Part shown: piece after piece, positions 23,556 to 30,950 of the stretch
Layout of the letters: each line of letters starts with the position of its first letter
How positions within the stretch are numbered: position 1 is the stretch's first letter
NCBI RefSeq assembly: GCF_030227115.1
Contig: NZ_JASSUA010000005.1
Coordinates: 1 to 64,000, forward strand
Direction: 5' to 3'
DNA: 64,000 bases
From: Marinobacter sp. SS13-12
GTDB taxonomy: Bacteria > Pseudomonadota > Gammaproteobacteria > Pseudomonadales > Oleiphilaceae
Position numbers and translations under genes: made by a program
The notes under the pieces: generated by a model
Database searches by the model: none
What the model was told of the DNA's origin: nothing
What the model saw: the letters and a program-made list of their open reading frames with translations, nothing else

Positions 23556-25232
23556 TCAAGGCATACAGCGCAGGCGGGCGGCCAGCGACTCGAGATAAGA
23601 CTCGGTCAAGGTAACCATCTTGATCTGATAACTTCGACATACCGGGCAGTCAGGGGTGGGATCAGGGACGTGATGACGTCTACAAGACTTACAGAAAATG
23701 GCACTGTCTTCGCCGGCGGCCGCGATACTCTGGGCGTCAATCACCGACAACTCAATTTGCTCGTCCAACTCTTTACGACGCTGTTTCTTCTCAGCTTCTC
23801 TCTGCAGACTTTCCTGAGACACGTTCTGGGCCAGGCGCACGAAGGTCCGTGCAGACCCCTTGGACCACTCCGTACCAGAGGACTGTTGCTGTCGACGATG
23901 AGTCTCCCAAATGTCCGCCCCTGACAACAGGACCTTAAACGATCGGCCTTGCGCAACCTCCGCAAGCAGGCCTCGCTTACGCAGCGCCTTTAAATAGGAT
24001 AAGACAACGGCGTAGGGTGAACGAATGGCCTGGTTTTCAGCAGGATCCAGAAACCACACCCCTCGCAACTCATAGGCCTTCTTTTGATTCTCGGGGCGCT
24101 TCGAGTGGGCCTGTTTCAGTTGACTAAGCTGCAGGGCCCATGGCCGGACCCCCGCGGCTTTCTCAGCTATGGCCAAGGCCTTGGGCACGGACAACATCTC
24201 GCCTGGCGTGTTAGCGAGGATCAACTGTTCAAACACAGCGCTTTGCCACAGCCGTCGATCTTCTTTAAAAACCCACTCCTGGTCGATGGGAAGATTCAGG
24301 AAGGATGGCCATTGTCGCGGATTGAAACCCAAACGCAGCGCGACCGACGCTAGATGCGGCTCTGCGCGTTTGGACATCGTCGCAGACATATTGAGCCAAC
24401 CGGTAAAATCATTAGCATATTCCAGCCGTTTTAGGGCCCCGAGCCAGGGTGCCCGTTCCAGTTCTCGCTGCTTTTCCTGGGCCTCTTGACGCTCGACCTT
24501 AAGCCGGGCTTGTTCTTCCTTTTGCATCTCAGCGGCTTTTTTACGTTCCAGGCGTTTGATTTCCTTCGGTACCCGAGCCTTCAGGGCCGCCTTCGCCGCC
24601 TGAACTTCTGGGAGCTCATCAAACAAAGAGCATCGATGCCACCAGCGCGAGGCTCGTTGTAGAACCTCCAGCTCAAGTTCAGACGAATCCAACACGGTTT
24701 CTTCAGACAGCCGGCTCAGATCGATTTCCATGACGTTATCAATGGCTCCTCCTTTTTCTTCCCCGACCGCATGAGTCACCAGGATTTCAATGTACAGCGG
24801 GGCGCCGTTTTTCAGCACCGCCGTGACATCAGGGATAAAACCGCTGTCCAGCTTTTTTTCTGACACCGCCGACTCGAATTGAACCTCTCGGGGTTCAAAG
24901 CTGACAGTTTCAGAGAGCGTCTCACCAAAGACCAAGGGAAAGGAGAAGGTCACGTCACGCTTGGGCAACCACACCCGACCGGCATCCAATAGGATCTGCT
25001 TGCCCATTTTGTGGATGGCCGTTTCATAGCCTCCCAAGCAGTTCTCGGCGCGGTGGTGCGCAAAAAACAAGCGGCCTGCCACACTGCGTTTCACGCTCAG
25101 TTTGGCGTCGCATTCGGGACAGTGACAATCGCACTGCTTTCCTCTTTCCACGGCATCCGGACGATACAGACGCCCGTCTTTTTCGCCGAAAGGCACGCGG
25201 AGTTTGCTGTAGGGGCTCGTTTCTGTCTTCAC
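23556..25232 (-). CDS. CoiA-like protein with nuclease motif and zinc ribbon
   Basis: 558 residues. The N-terminus has a zinc-finger-like CDCHCPECDAKL, then the CoiA-type FFAHHR..C..YETAIHKMGKQIL. A PD-(D/E)XK-like pattern follows (GFIPDVTAVLKNGAPLYIEILV, about residues 128-150). Residues about 215-265 are a charged helix. The C-terminus carries CKSCRRHHVPDPTPDCPVC, a second zinc ribbon. CoiA acts in competence and recombination of incoming DNA; plasmid members are poorly studied. A one-base variant of the dyad lies about 70 bases before its start (25300). Confidence 0.75.
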   Translation of the reverse strand: MKTETSPYSKLRVPFGEKDGRLYRPDAVERGKQCDCHCPECDAKLSVKRSVAGRLFFAHHRAENCLGGYETAIHKMGKQILLDAGRVWLPKRDVTFSFPLVFGETLSETVSFEPREVQFESAVSEKKLDSGFIPDVTAVLKNGAPLYIEILVTHAVGEEKGGAIDNVMEIDLSRLSEETVLDSSELELEVLQRASRWWHRCSLFDELPEVQAAKAALKARVPKEIKRLERKKAAEMQKEEQARLKVERQEAQEKQRELERAPWLGALKRLEYANDFTGWLNMSATMSKRAEPHLASVALRLGFNPRQWPSFLNLPIDQEWVFKEDRRLWQSAVFEQLILANTPGEMLSVPKALAIAEKAAGVRPWALQLSQLKQAHSKRPENQKKAYELRGVWFLDPAENQAIRSPYAVVLSYLKALRKRGLLAEVAQGRSFKVLLSGADIWETHRRQQQSSGTEWSKGSARTFVRLAQNVSQESLQREAEKKQRRKELDEQIELSVIDAQSIAAAGEDSAIFCKSCRRHHVPDPTPDCPVCRSYQIKMVTLTESYLESLAARLRCMP

Positions 25233-25299
25233 GCGTCCATCTTATCCAGTAACAGCAGGGCAGGGGTGGCTCAGCTCCGGCAGGGCTTTCTAAAACAGA

Positions 25300-25315
25300 G
25301 TTTCCGTACGGAAAT
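25300..25315. promoter_or_regulatory. 16-bp dyad, one mismatch (TA centre)
   Basis: GTTTCCGTACGGAAAT upstream of the CoiA-like gene; the rightmost copy seen. Confidence 0.65.
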
Positions 25316-25439
25316 TGCCAGAATTCGAGATAGAGAACAACGATTAGCGTCTTCTCCTAGGCGAGTTTATCAAGCGAACCCACTTGTTCTCGATTTCCTT
25401 GGGTGGACGCTAACTCGGCTCCCAGGTTGTTTAAACTAG

Positions 25440-25965
25440 CGGTATCTCGAGGACATGCGCTTGCGATTGAAAATCGTGACATCGTGGCTGACCACATGCC
25501 ACGTCAGCAAATGCTGATGCCTGGACCCTCGTAAGGAAATGGGTGTCCAAGAAAAAGGAGTGATTGTAAGGTTGCAATGATCCGGGGAGTAAGTTCCATT
25601 GGGCCAATACATCCTGTGGCCAAACGCATATAGAAAGACTTCATCCTTGAAGTCTCTGCCTAATAGTTACCTAGGCAATGATCTCAAATGCGAGATCACG
25701 CTTTCCCACTTCCCGAAACGAAAGCGAGGGTAACTGCATACTTGAACAACCTTAGGCTTCGCCATTAGGTCCTCCTAAATACAAGTTGAAGGAGGGATCT
25801 CTTGAAAAGATTGATGCAACCGTCTACGCTTATCTGGACTGAGATGCGCGCTTTGTGACGTGGGCTGAGACCTCCTGACATAAAGCCGGTACACAGCTTG
25901 TAGAGAGCTGCTGACCCATCAACCTCGAATAGGCATCGATGTAGAGTCGATGCCTATTTTTCTTT
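25440..25965 (+). ncRNA. Candidate large structured RNA (~500 nt)
   Basis: No open frame is supported, yet stems follow one another closely on the plus strand. Examples: CGATT/AATCG (25464-25476), CGTGGC/GCCACG (25482-25503), TCAGCA/TGCTGA (25504-25517), GGACCC/GGGTGTCC (25523-25548), AGACTTC/GAAGTCT (25637-25656), TGCCTA/TAGGCA (25657-25677), TGATCTC/GAGATCA (25679-25698), CGCTTTC/GAAAGCG (25699-25726), CCTCC/GGAGG (25771-25796), CAGCT/AGCTG (25893-25909). The loop of the TGCCTA stem (AGTTACC, 25665-25671) is complementary to GGTAACT at 25729-25735, a possible pseudoknot. A strong plus-strand terminator ends the unit. No known RNA class is recognised. Confidence 0.5.
25929..25963 (+). terminator. 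Rho-independent terminator of the candidate RNA
   Basis: Stem AGGCATCGA/TCGATGCCT with loop TGTAGAG, followed by ATTTTTCTTT on the plus strand. It overlaps the end of the minus-strand 56-codon gene. The same loop sequence TGTAGAG occurs in the preceding CAGCT hairpin. Confidence 0.85.
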
Positions 25966-26124
25966 GCGTACCCCCTTAAACGGCGTGCCGTCCTGCTTAA
26001 CGTCCATAATTCTTCCTGTATCTGCGTCCCTCTTGGCCCAACTCCCAGACGGAGTCTGGAACTGCGAGCGTTTCCTGACAGCACCCTGTCGTCGGTTATC
26101 CCCAATTGGCGGGTTTGTAGCCAT
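25954..26124 (-). CDS. 56-residue conserved-looking basic protein
   Basis: Starts MATNPPIGDNRRQGAVRKRS, has the segment SWAKRDADTGRIMDVK, and ends FKGVRKEK. GAGGTG precedes the ATG. The pattern (DNRRQGAVR..., KRDADTGRIMD, GTPFKGVRKEK) is like a family of small hypothetical proteins I have seen in diverse bacteria; no function is known to me. It converges on the candidate RNA and shares the terminator region with it, and it diverges from the WYL regulator gene. Confidence 0.65.
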   Translation of the reverse strand: MATNPPIGDNRRQGAVRKRSQFQTPSGSWAKRDADTGRIMDVKQDGTPFKGVRKEK

Positions 26125-26191
26125 ACATTCACCTCAATGTCGATTGCATAACATCCGTAAACCTATTCTACGGACTATCATAATTTTAACC

Positions 26192-26227
26192 TGATCATTT
26201 TGATGATGTCAAATGATCGTTTTGATG
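26192..26227. promoter_or_regulatory. Direct repeats before the WYL gene
   Basis: TGATCATTTTGATG (26192-26205) and TGATCGTTTTGATG (26214-26227), 22 bases apart, i.e. two helical turns. A probable operator of the WYL regulator or of the divergent small gene. Confidence 0.6.
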
Positions 26228-26265
26228 CTACTCTAGATTTATAATAATTAGACTACGAGGATGAG

Positions 26266-27132
26266 ATGAACATTTCACAGGCGGTCAAAAAGCGTCTTGA
26301 GCATATTGAGTTCCTGTTATTTTTCCGAGGTTGGGTGTCGAGACATGATTTAACCCAACACTTTGGCATTGGGGCAGCTGCAGCAACGCGGGACTTCCGC
26401 AGTTATAACGACCTCTGCCCGCACAATATGTCACTCAATAACACGACAAAGCGATGGGAGGTAAACCCCAAATCATTTTCGCCACTCTTTGAGCATGCTG
26501 CAGCCACAGTCTTTGCAAAGCTTCGAAACTTAAAAATAGGCGATGCGCTAGGTATTGGACCCGTAGCTGTCCCGCCAAGACTCTCTCTCCCAAAAGTAGA
26601 GATACTTGCAGAAGTCACCCGCGCGATCGTCAACAAAAGTGCTTTAAAGGTTGACTATGTAGCTGCCTCAAGAGGGTCTGACAGTAGCGAAATAGTGCCT
26701 CACTCACTGGTGGATAATGGTATTCGCTGGCACGTCCGGTCTTACGATCGCGCACGCGGCTGCTTTTGGGATTTTGTTCTCGGTCGAATCACTTCGGCAG
26801 AATCTATACAGGGGCCTATCCAGCGTAAAGAGAGCATAGAGGGCGACGAGCAGTGGAATAGAATAGTGCGGCTAGAACTTGCGCCGCACCCCGATCGGGA
26901 CAATGTACGTCATCCTGAAGCTATAGCCACCGAATACGGCATGGAAAACAATGTGCTCGTTCTGCCTGTGCGTGCTGCAATTGCGAGTTATTGGCTGAGA
27001 CTGTGGAGCGTCGACTGTTCACCCGATCAATCAAAAAAAGGCAAAGAGTATCAACTCTGTTTGCGAAACCCTCTTGCGCTTTACGACATTCAAAATGCTC
27101 TTCTGGCTCCGGGATACAAAAAGCCCGGCTAA
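26266..27132 (+). CDS. WYL-domain transcriptional regulator (BrxR/CapW-like)
   Basis: 288 residues. The N-terminal winged helix (about 5-75: KRLEHIEFLLFFRGWVSRHDLTQHFGIGAAAATRDFRSYNDL) is followed by a WYL domain (about 120-185: ALKVDYVAASRGSDSSEIVPHSLVDNGIRWHVRSYDRARGCFWDFVLGRI) and a C-terminal extension (WCX-like). This N-wHTH, WYL, WCX order is that of BrxR/CapW regulators, which repress phage-defence operons. No defence operon lies next to it here; the neighbours are the 56-residue gene and the candidate RNA. Direct repeats at 26192-26227 probably bind it. Ribosome site GAGGATGAG. Confidence 0.88.
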   Translation: MNISQAVKKRLEHIEFLLFFRGWVSRHDLTQHFGIGAAAATRDFRSYNDLCPHNMSLNNTTKRWEVNPKSFSPLFEHAAATVFAKLRNLKIGDALGIGPVAVPPRLSLPKVEILAEVTRAIVNKSALKVDYVAASRGSDSSEIVPHSLVDNGIRWHVRSYDRARGCFWDFVLGRITSAESIQGPIQRKESIEGDEQWNRIVRLELAPHPDRDNVRHPEAIATEYGMENNVLVLPVRAAIASYWLRLWSVDCSPDQSKKGKEYQLCLRNPLALYDIQNALLAPGYKKPG

Positions 27133-27246
27133 GTTGCTTTTGATATATTGCGTCAATAAACGGTCGTTTGTTGGACGTTTTCACCAACGATTCAAATGTC
27201 ATTTTCACAAGGTGGCTGCACCAATTGACTGGATGCAACGCCCATT

Positions 27247-27290
27247 GTGAAGACGGCTCCTGACAGCGAAATATCAGCAGCCGTCTTCAC
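27247..27290. repeat. Inverted repeat with 12-base arms
   Basis: GTGAAGACGGCT (27247-27258) and AGCCGTCTTCAC (27279-27290) around a 20-base centre, between the ends of the WYL and recombinase genes. No T run follows on either side, so a bidirectional 3' hairpin or a recombination site are both possible. Confidence 0.55.
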
Positions 27291-27384
27291 CAATCTCCAC
27301 TATTGGACTTACCCCGGTCCACTAGACACTCCTAGCCTACGATCACCTTCCTAAAGAAGGGGCGCAATTGTTTAATCGTCGAAG

Positions 27385-28179
27385 CTATTTATAGACTGTC
27401 CCAACCCGTTGCAACGCATCAGCAATAGACCACTCCGGTAGCTCTTGGTAGATCAGCGTGGTTGCTTCGTTGACGTGTCCTGCCACTTGCTGAGCCGCTT
27501 TGAGACCCGAGGCTTCTCCTTGGATAATTCCGGTCAACAGTGTACGTCGACCAGAATGTGACGATCCCTTTTCAATGCTCGCCCAGCGTCGGATCATCAA
27601 AGCAATGTGATCCTGAAGCGTATTAGGGGAATAGGGCCCACCTTTTTGCGATAGAAACAAGGGGTCGCTTGGTTTCAGCGATGGATCTTGATCCAAACGA
27701 ACACACAAATAGTCTGTTAAGGCCTCCCTCAGTACCAGGTCTTTCATTGGCAAATCTCTCGATTTACCTTTCCGATTTTGGACTGGAGGATGGAAGTCTT
27801 CAGGTTTAATTTCAGCGCCGGCTTTCGCCAATTCTTCTACCTGGCGAAGCTTTTGATTGAACTCTTCGACCGTCATTGAAATCCGGCGCCGATGATATGG
27901 AGTTGTAGATCGCTTTGTCGCGCTGGAACCCTTGGTAATATTCGCTGGCAAAGCCAATATCTCTTTGAGGCGAAATCCAGTCGTTCGGTTGCCTTGAAAC
28001 TCCAGCTCCGCTACTTCTTTTACCTGGAGAAGTGCGATCTCCTGTACTCGAAGACCAAGCTTGAAACTTACCTGGACGATAGCTGTGTTCTTTTCCGGCC
28101 ATCGATGATTCTTGATAACACCCAGCAGGTGAGTAAATTGTTCTGGAGTGAGGACCCGGGCTTTACCGCTTTTACTCAT
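27385..28179 (-). CDS. Tyrosine recombinase
   Basis: 264 residues. The catalytic residues of the family are visible: Arg in GLRVQEIALL (near residue 43), HSGRR (SSHSGRRTLLTGII, near 210), AGHVNEATTLIY with His and the Tyr nucleophile (near 235-245). The N-terminal core-binding domain is short or absent, as in some plasmid resolvases. It could resolve plasmid multimers or integrate a cassette. A 29-base inverted repeat (28217-28245) about 40 bases before its start may be its crossover site or operator. Confidence 0.9.
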   Translation of the reverse strand: MSKSGKARVLTPEQFTHLLGVIKNHRWPEKNTAIVQVSFKLGLRVQEIALLQVKEVAELEFQGNRTTGFRLKEILALPANITKGSSATKRSTTPYHRRRISMTVEEFNQKLRQVEELAKAGAEIKPEDFHPPVQNRKGKSRDLPMKDLVLREALTDYLCVRLDQDPSLKPSDPLFLSQKGGPYSPNTLQDHIALMIRRWASIEKGSSHSGRRTLLTGIIQGEASGLKAAQQVAGHVNEATTLIYQELPEWSIADALQRVGTVYK

Positions 28180-28216
28180 TGCACGTTCCGGAAGAGGGCT
28201 TCTAAGAATTAATAAT

Positions 28217-28245
28217 AATCCGTAATAATAGTATTATAACGGATT
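28217..28245. repeat. 29-bp inverted repeat upstream of the recombinase
   Basis: Arms AATCCGTAATAATA and TATTATAACGGATT around a single base; 13 of 14 positions are complementary. The AT-rich symmetric design fits a tyrosine recombinase site or an operator. Confidence 0.6.
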
Positions 28246-28323
28246 TTATCAACTGAGATAGATTGGACCCACAACAGCCTGTCTGTCGGTGTTTGAGTCT
28301 TTCCCTGTGATAATTGCAAAACC

Positions 28324-29004
28324 TCAGCTACCGTAGAGAAATTGCTCAAGTTCTTTAACACCACCAGGCTCAGTCATGAGTTGCTTCGGGTCCGTCCCAC
28401 CGAAAATTGGATTTTGCGTGACGAACCAACGGTCGGCCGCTTGTTGCGAACCAAATTTCTCCACGGCCGCAACAATCAGATTTTGCTCAATCAAACGTCG
28501 AATCTTCTCAATCGGCAGGTAAAGCGTTTCCTGGCCATGGAACTTACGACCAATTCCCACAAAATCGTACTTCCCGAAAAAATTCTCGCTGTCCTGTGTC
28601 AATGGATCAACCAGAATAGCCACCCCAAGTTTAGTAACTGTAAACAGCTGCCAAGTCTGATAAAGAGCCTCTAAAAGCAGCTCTTCACCCACTCGCATCG
28701 GGGTTCCCTGGTAGGCATCATCAACACCAATCCAGGCCAATTTAAAGGCAGGCAAAGGGTAATGCGGATATTGACCGGAAATGTCCTGGTGCGCGATGGT
28801 GCATGACGTCAGTGTAAAAAAACCAGCAATCGGCGCCGGCAGATCACGCATGGTTTCGTGGTCAATTGCTACCCACGTTCTGTTAACGGATTGCTGAGCT
28901 TGCTTGTTGGCCTTCTTCTGGAGAAAGTCGTTTACATCAGCAAGCCCGCAATCAAATTTTTTCCTATCGTGATATTTCTTGTTCAGTTCCTCTAAAAGAA
29001 GCAC
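28324..29004 (-). CDS. GNAT toxin (TacT-like) with ParS/MbcA-like C-terminal domain
   Basis: 226 residues. Residues about 1-170 follow the TacT-type GNAT toxin plan: FDCGLADVNDFLQKKANKQAQQ, ADLPAPIAGFFTL-type core, KLAWIGVDDAYQGTPMRVGEELLLEAL (acetyl-CoA loop, altered from the usual QGxGxG), and FHGQETLYLPI with the catalytic Tyr. Such toxins acetylate charged tRNAs. The last ~50 residues (AAVEKFGSQQAADRWFVTQNPIFGGTDPKQLMTEPGGVKELEQFLYG) look like a MbcA/ParS (DUF2384) domain, normally found in Xre antitoxins, so this appears to be a fusion. It overlaps the DUF1778 antitoxin gene by 41 bases. Confidence 0.85.
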   Translation of the reverse strand: MLLLEELNKKYHDRKKFDCGLADVNDFLQKKANKQAQQSVNRTWVAIDHETMRDLPAPIAGFFTLTSCTIAHQDISGQYPHYPLPAFKLAWIGVDDAYQGTPMRVGEELLLEALYQTWQLFTVTKLGVAILVDPLTQDSENFFGKYDFVGIGRKFHGQETLYLPIEKIRRLIEQNLIVAAVEKFGSQQAADRWFVTQNPIFGGTDPKQLMTEPGGVKELEQFLYGS

Positions 29005-29278
29005 TTTCCTGTTTCCGTTTGTGACGGCGTCGCATGGCTGCTGACAGAGAGTCGCCTACAGGTTCAGGTGACTGGCAAGCCGCCTGAAAGGCTGAAAAGG
29101 CCTCACTGTTCAACCGCACAACCTCTGCTTCCTCTATTGTCCGGCTCGCTTTCTCGCGAATCGCCTGCACGACGAATTCACTCAAATTCTTGGAGCCAAC
29201 TAAAGCAGAAGCTCGCGACGCAAGGTTTTTGATTTCCGGATCCAATCGAAGATCCAGCCTTGCGACTTTAGTTTGCAT
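28964..29278 (-). CDS. DUF1778 (TacA-like) ribbon-helix-helix antitoxin
   Basis: 104 residues. The N-terminus KVARLDLRLDPEIKNLASRASALVGSKNLSEFVVQAIREKA is a ribbon-helix-helix DNA-binding domain typical of DUF1778. The C-terminal part (about 50-104) should wrap the GNAT toxin. The gene precedes and overlaps the toxin gene, the usual TacAT order. Tandem TTAGTAG repeats at 29341-29367 and an inverted repeat at 29407-29425 are likely operator sites. The C-terminus is longer than the ~90 residues usual for the family. Confidence 0.9.
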   Translation of the reverse strand: MQTKVARLDLRLDPEIKNLASRASALVGSKNLSEFVVQAIREKASRTIEEAEVVRLNSEAFSAFQAACQSPEPVGDSLSAAMRRRHKRKQESASFRGTEQEISR

Positions 29279-29340
29279 ATATGCCCCGTGCTGAAATCCT
29301 CTCTTTGGAGGTTTTTCCAGCTCCTCTCCGTTACTGTAGT

Positions 29341-29425
29341 TTTAGTAGGTTTAGTAGTGTTAGTAGATCAATGTTTAGAGAATTGCCATTAGGCAACATC
29401 TATAATGTACGGCAAACGTCCGTAC
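29341..29425. promoter_or_regulatory. Tandem repeats and dyad upstream of the TacAT-like pair
   Basis: TTAGTAG occurs three times in a row at about 10-base spacing (29341-29367), a layout that ribbon-helix-helix repressors favour. GTACGG/CCGTAC at 29407-29425 is a separate dyad between this promoter and the end of the replicase gene. Confidence 0.5.
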
Positions 29426-29439
29426 AAATCAAATCACGC

Positions 29440-29470
29440 AAGACCAGAGATTGCTAAAAATCACCACCGT
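29440..29470. other. Possible ColE2-type origin
   Basis: In ColE2 plasmids the origin lies directly downstream of rep. Here, just past the rep stop, is AGACCAGAGATTGC (29441-29454), which resembles the AGACCAGATAAGCC start of the ColE2 origin as I remember it. This is a weak sequence argument supported by position. Confidence 0.3.
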
Positions 29471-29482
29471 GTTGAAAAACAC

Positions 29483-30733
29483 TTAACTGGTATCTGGGTC
29501 CAGCACCCTACTTGATTTCATTCTGGTTGCCGAAGGAGACGCCGTTCTTACTCTCCGCACCGGTACTAGGAACCGACCATGATCATACAAAACAGAACAC
29601 TCAAGCAAAGCAGTTATCTGATAGACAGCATTTTTAACATTAGATTTGGCGGTGTTTAGGCGCCGCTTTTCAGAGACAAAATCGACAACATTGCGACCGG
29701 TTGGCGTAAGTAAATGTTTGTGCTTTGCAACGGTTTGGCGGGAAAGTCCTGAAGCTCCAGCAACAGCCTTCTGTGTCAGCGCAGTTCCCTGAGCCTCAAG
29801 ATTGGCGACGGCTGTCCGAATCTTCTCTTCGGTCTTCTTAACACGCTCTTTGTGCGTGTACCTCGCTGCTAAACGCTGCTTCTCAGGCAGCGGTATTGAG
29901 CGATCTAACAGCATGGTTCCACGAGCACAATCGGCGGCGCCGTAATACTTTGACCAGGTCCAGCGAGTAATGGATTTTACTGTCGCACGAACCTGGCTCT
30001 GGCGAAGCTTGCCGGATTTGTAGTGACGTCCGGAAAATCGGTTCTTACTCCGTGCGTACTGCTCCACCCTCTTTATAAAGGAGCTTTCAGAGCCCTGCTC
30101 ACGTTCCTGCCGCACGATCGCATAGGCAAAAAATCGAACTTGCTCGAACAAGGTACAGTGTCTGGAATGGCTGACGGTCTCCAGATCTGGAACGCCTCGC
30201 CATGGAGGTATGTACTCAAGCTCGCTCGCCGGCTGCAATTCACCAAGAGAGTATTCAGAATTATGAAGCTCCGTGGTCTGCCACCAGGGATGGCCCGGTG
30301 TTTTTGCCACAGGACCGCTGTACGCAAGATCCGCCTTTAATTTCAGCGCCATTGAGCGATAAACAGCTTTCATGAAATCAATCGGCTGCTGTCGGGCTTC
30401 AGGGCCTGTGAGAACCGGTGTGATCGCATAAAAAAGGTGAGCACTGCTGGTTTCCGGGTTACGAACGATGAGGTTGGGAGGCGGTAACGCTGCGTCTTCC
30501 CAAACCATCGGATTATCATGGTCTAAATCGAAAACCATCCAGGAAACAACATTTCGGCGATTGACCTGCATGTAGGGCCAATTCACCGCGTTCGCCCTCG
30601 GTTTGACGTAAGCCGCAGACTTATTGTCTGAACAGCGACAAAGGTAAGGTGCTTCGTTAAAGACCCGAATCAAAGATGAGCCAGGCTTCGAAAAAGCCTG
30701 GTTATCCGGCCTTACATCAGGTGATGTCGCCAC
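29483..30733 (-). CDS. ColE2-type replicase/primase (Replicase-PriCT family)
   Basis: 416 residues from a GTG at 30733 (GGAAAGGGG before it). The N-terminal ~160 residues match the Replicase family: VNRRNVVSWMVFDLDHDNP, PPPNLIVRNPETSSAHLFYAI, KADLAYSGPVAKTPGHPWW. A PriCT-like helical segment follows (about 190-270), then a helix-turn-helix (TQKAVAGASGLSRQTVAKHKH, about 320-340). These proteins make a primer at their own origin. With the Rep_3 gene this gives the window two replication systems. A 65-codon frame upstream overlaps its start, and an antisense RNA gene is predicted in the leader. Confidence 0.88.
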   Translation of the reverse strand: MATSPDVRPDNQAFSKPGSSLIRVFNEAPYLCRCSDNKSAAYVKPRANAVNWPYMQVNRRNVVSWMVFDLDHDNPMVWEDAALPPPNLIVRNPETSSAHLFYAITPVLTGPEARQQPIDFMKAVYRSMALKLKADLAYSGPVAKTPGHPWWQTTELHNSEYSLGELQPASELEYIPPWRGVPDLETVSHSRHCTLFEQVRFFAYAIVRQEREQGSESSFIKRVEQYARSKNRFSGRHYKSGKLRQSQVRATVKSITRWTWSKYYGAADCARGTMLLDRSIPLPEKQRLAARYTHKERVKKTEEKIRTAVANLEAQGTALTQKAVAGASGLSRQTVAKHKHLLTPTGRNVVDFVSEKRRLNTAKSNVKNAVYQITALLECSVLYDHGRFLVPVRRVRTASPSATRMKSSRVLDPDTS

Positions 30734-30909
30734 GCTGAATTCCCCTTTCCATGGGTGAACAGAGCGTGTAGAGAGGTGCTATCGTCATTCTCTACCCTTA
30801 TTTCTTGCAAAAGGGAGCCATGACGCGCTATATTGAAGGCTGTTCGTGTGTTCCTTCGTTTAGCGCGGAGCTCGCACATCAGGCACTCAAGTTGCAGCTT
30901 GGTGCCCAT
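30712..30909 (-). CDS. Possible leader peptide coupled to the replicase gene
   Basis: A 65-residue frame (starts MGTKLQLECLMCELRAKRRN) runs through the rep leader and ends in the first codons of the replicase gene. No strong ribosome site is seen at its start. Coupled leader reading is a known way to control rep translation, so I note it, but it could be chance. Confidence 0.3.
   Translation of the reverse strand: MGTKLQLECLMCELRAKRRNTRTAFNIARHGSLLQEIRVENDDSTSLHALFTHGKGNSAWRHHLM
30805..30834 (+). promoter_or_regulatory. Promoter of the antisense RNA
   Basis: TTGCAA (30805-30810), 18-base spacer, TATATT (30829-30834) on the plus strand, pointing against the replicase gene. Confidence 0.6.
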
Positions 30910-30950
30910 TTTCTTGAAAGGCCCGATTTACCAGATCGGGCCTTTTCTTT
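30841..30950 (+). ncRNA. Candidate antisense (RNA I-like) regulator of the replicase gene
   Basis: Between the promoter at 30805-30834 and a perfect terminator lies about 110 bases complementary to the rep leader. It contains a hairpin GGCAC.CAAG/CTTG.TGCC (around 30871-30895) suitable as a kissing loop. ColE2 plasmids use an RNA I of similar size that blocks rep translation. Prediction from position and structure only. Confidence 0.55.
30917..30950 (+). terminator. Rho-independent terminator
   Basis: Stem AAAGGCCCGAT/ATCGGGCCTTT, 11 base pairs, loop TTACCAG, then TTCTTTT on the plus strand. It ends the antisense RNA; its A-rich left side could also serve the minus-strand higA transcript. 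Confidence 0.9.

Noticed and set aside
25830..26132. 100-residue minus-strand frame
   Set aside because: Overlaps the 56-codon gene in another frame; the shorter one has the ribosome site and the sensible product.
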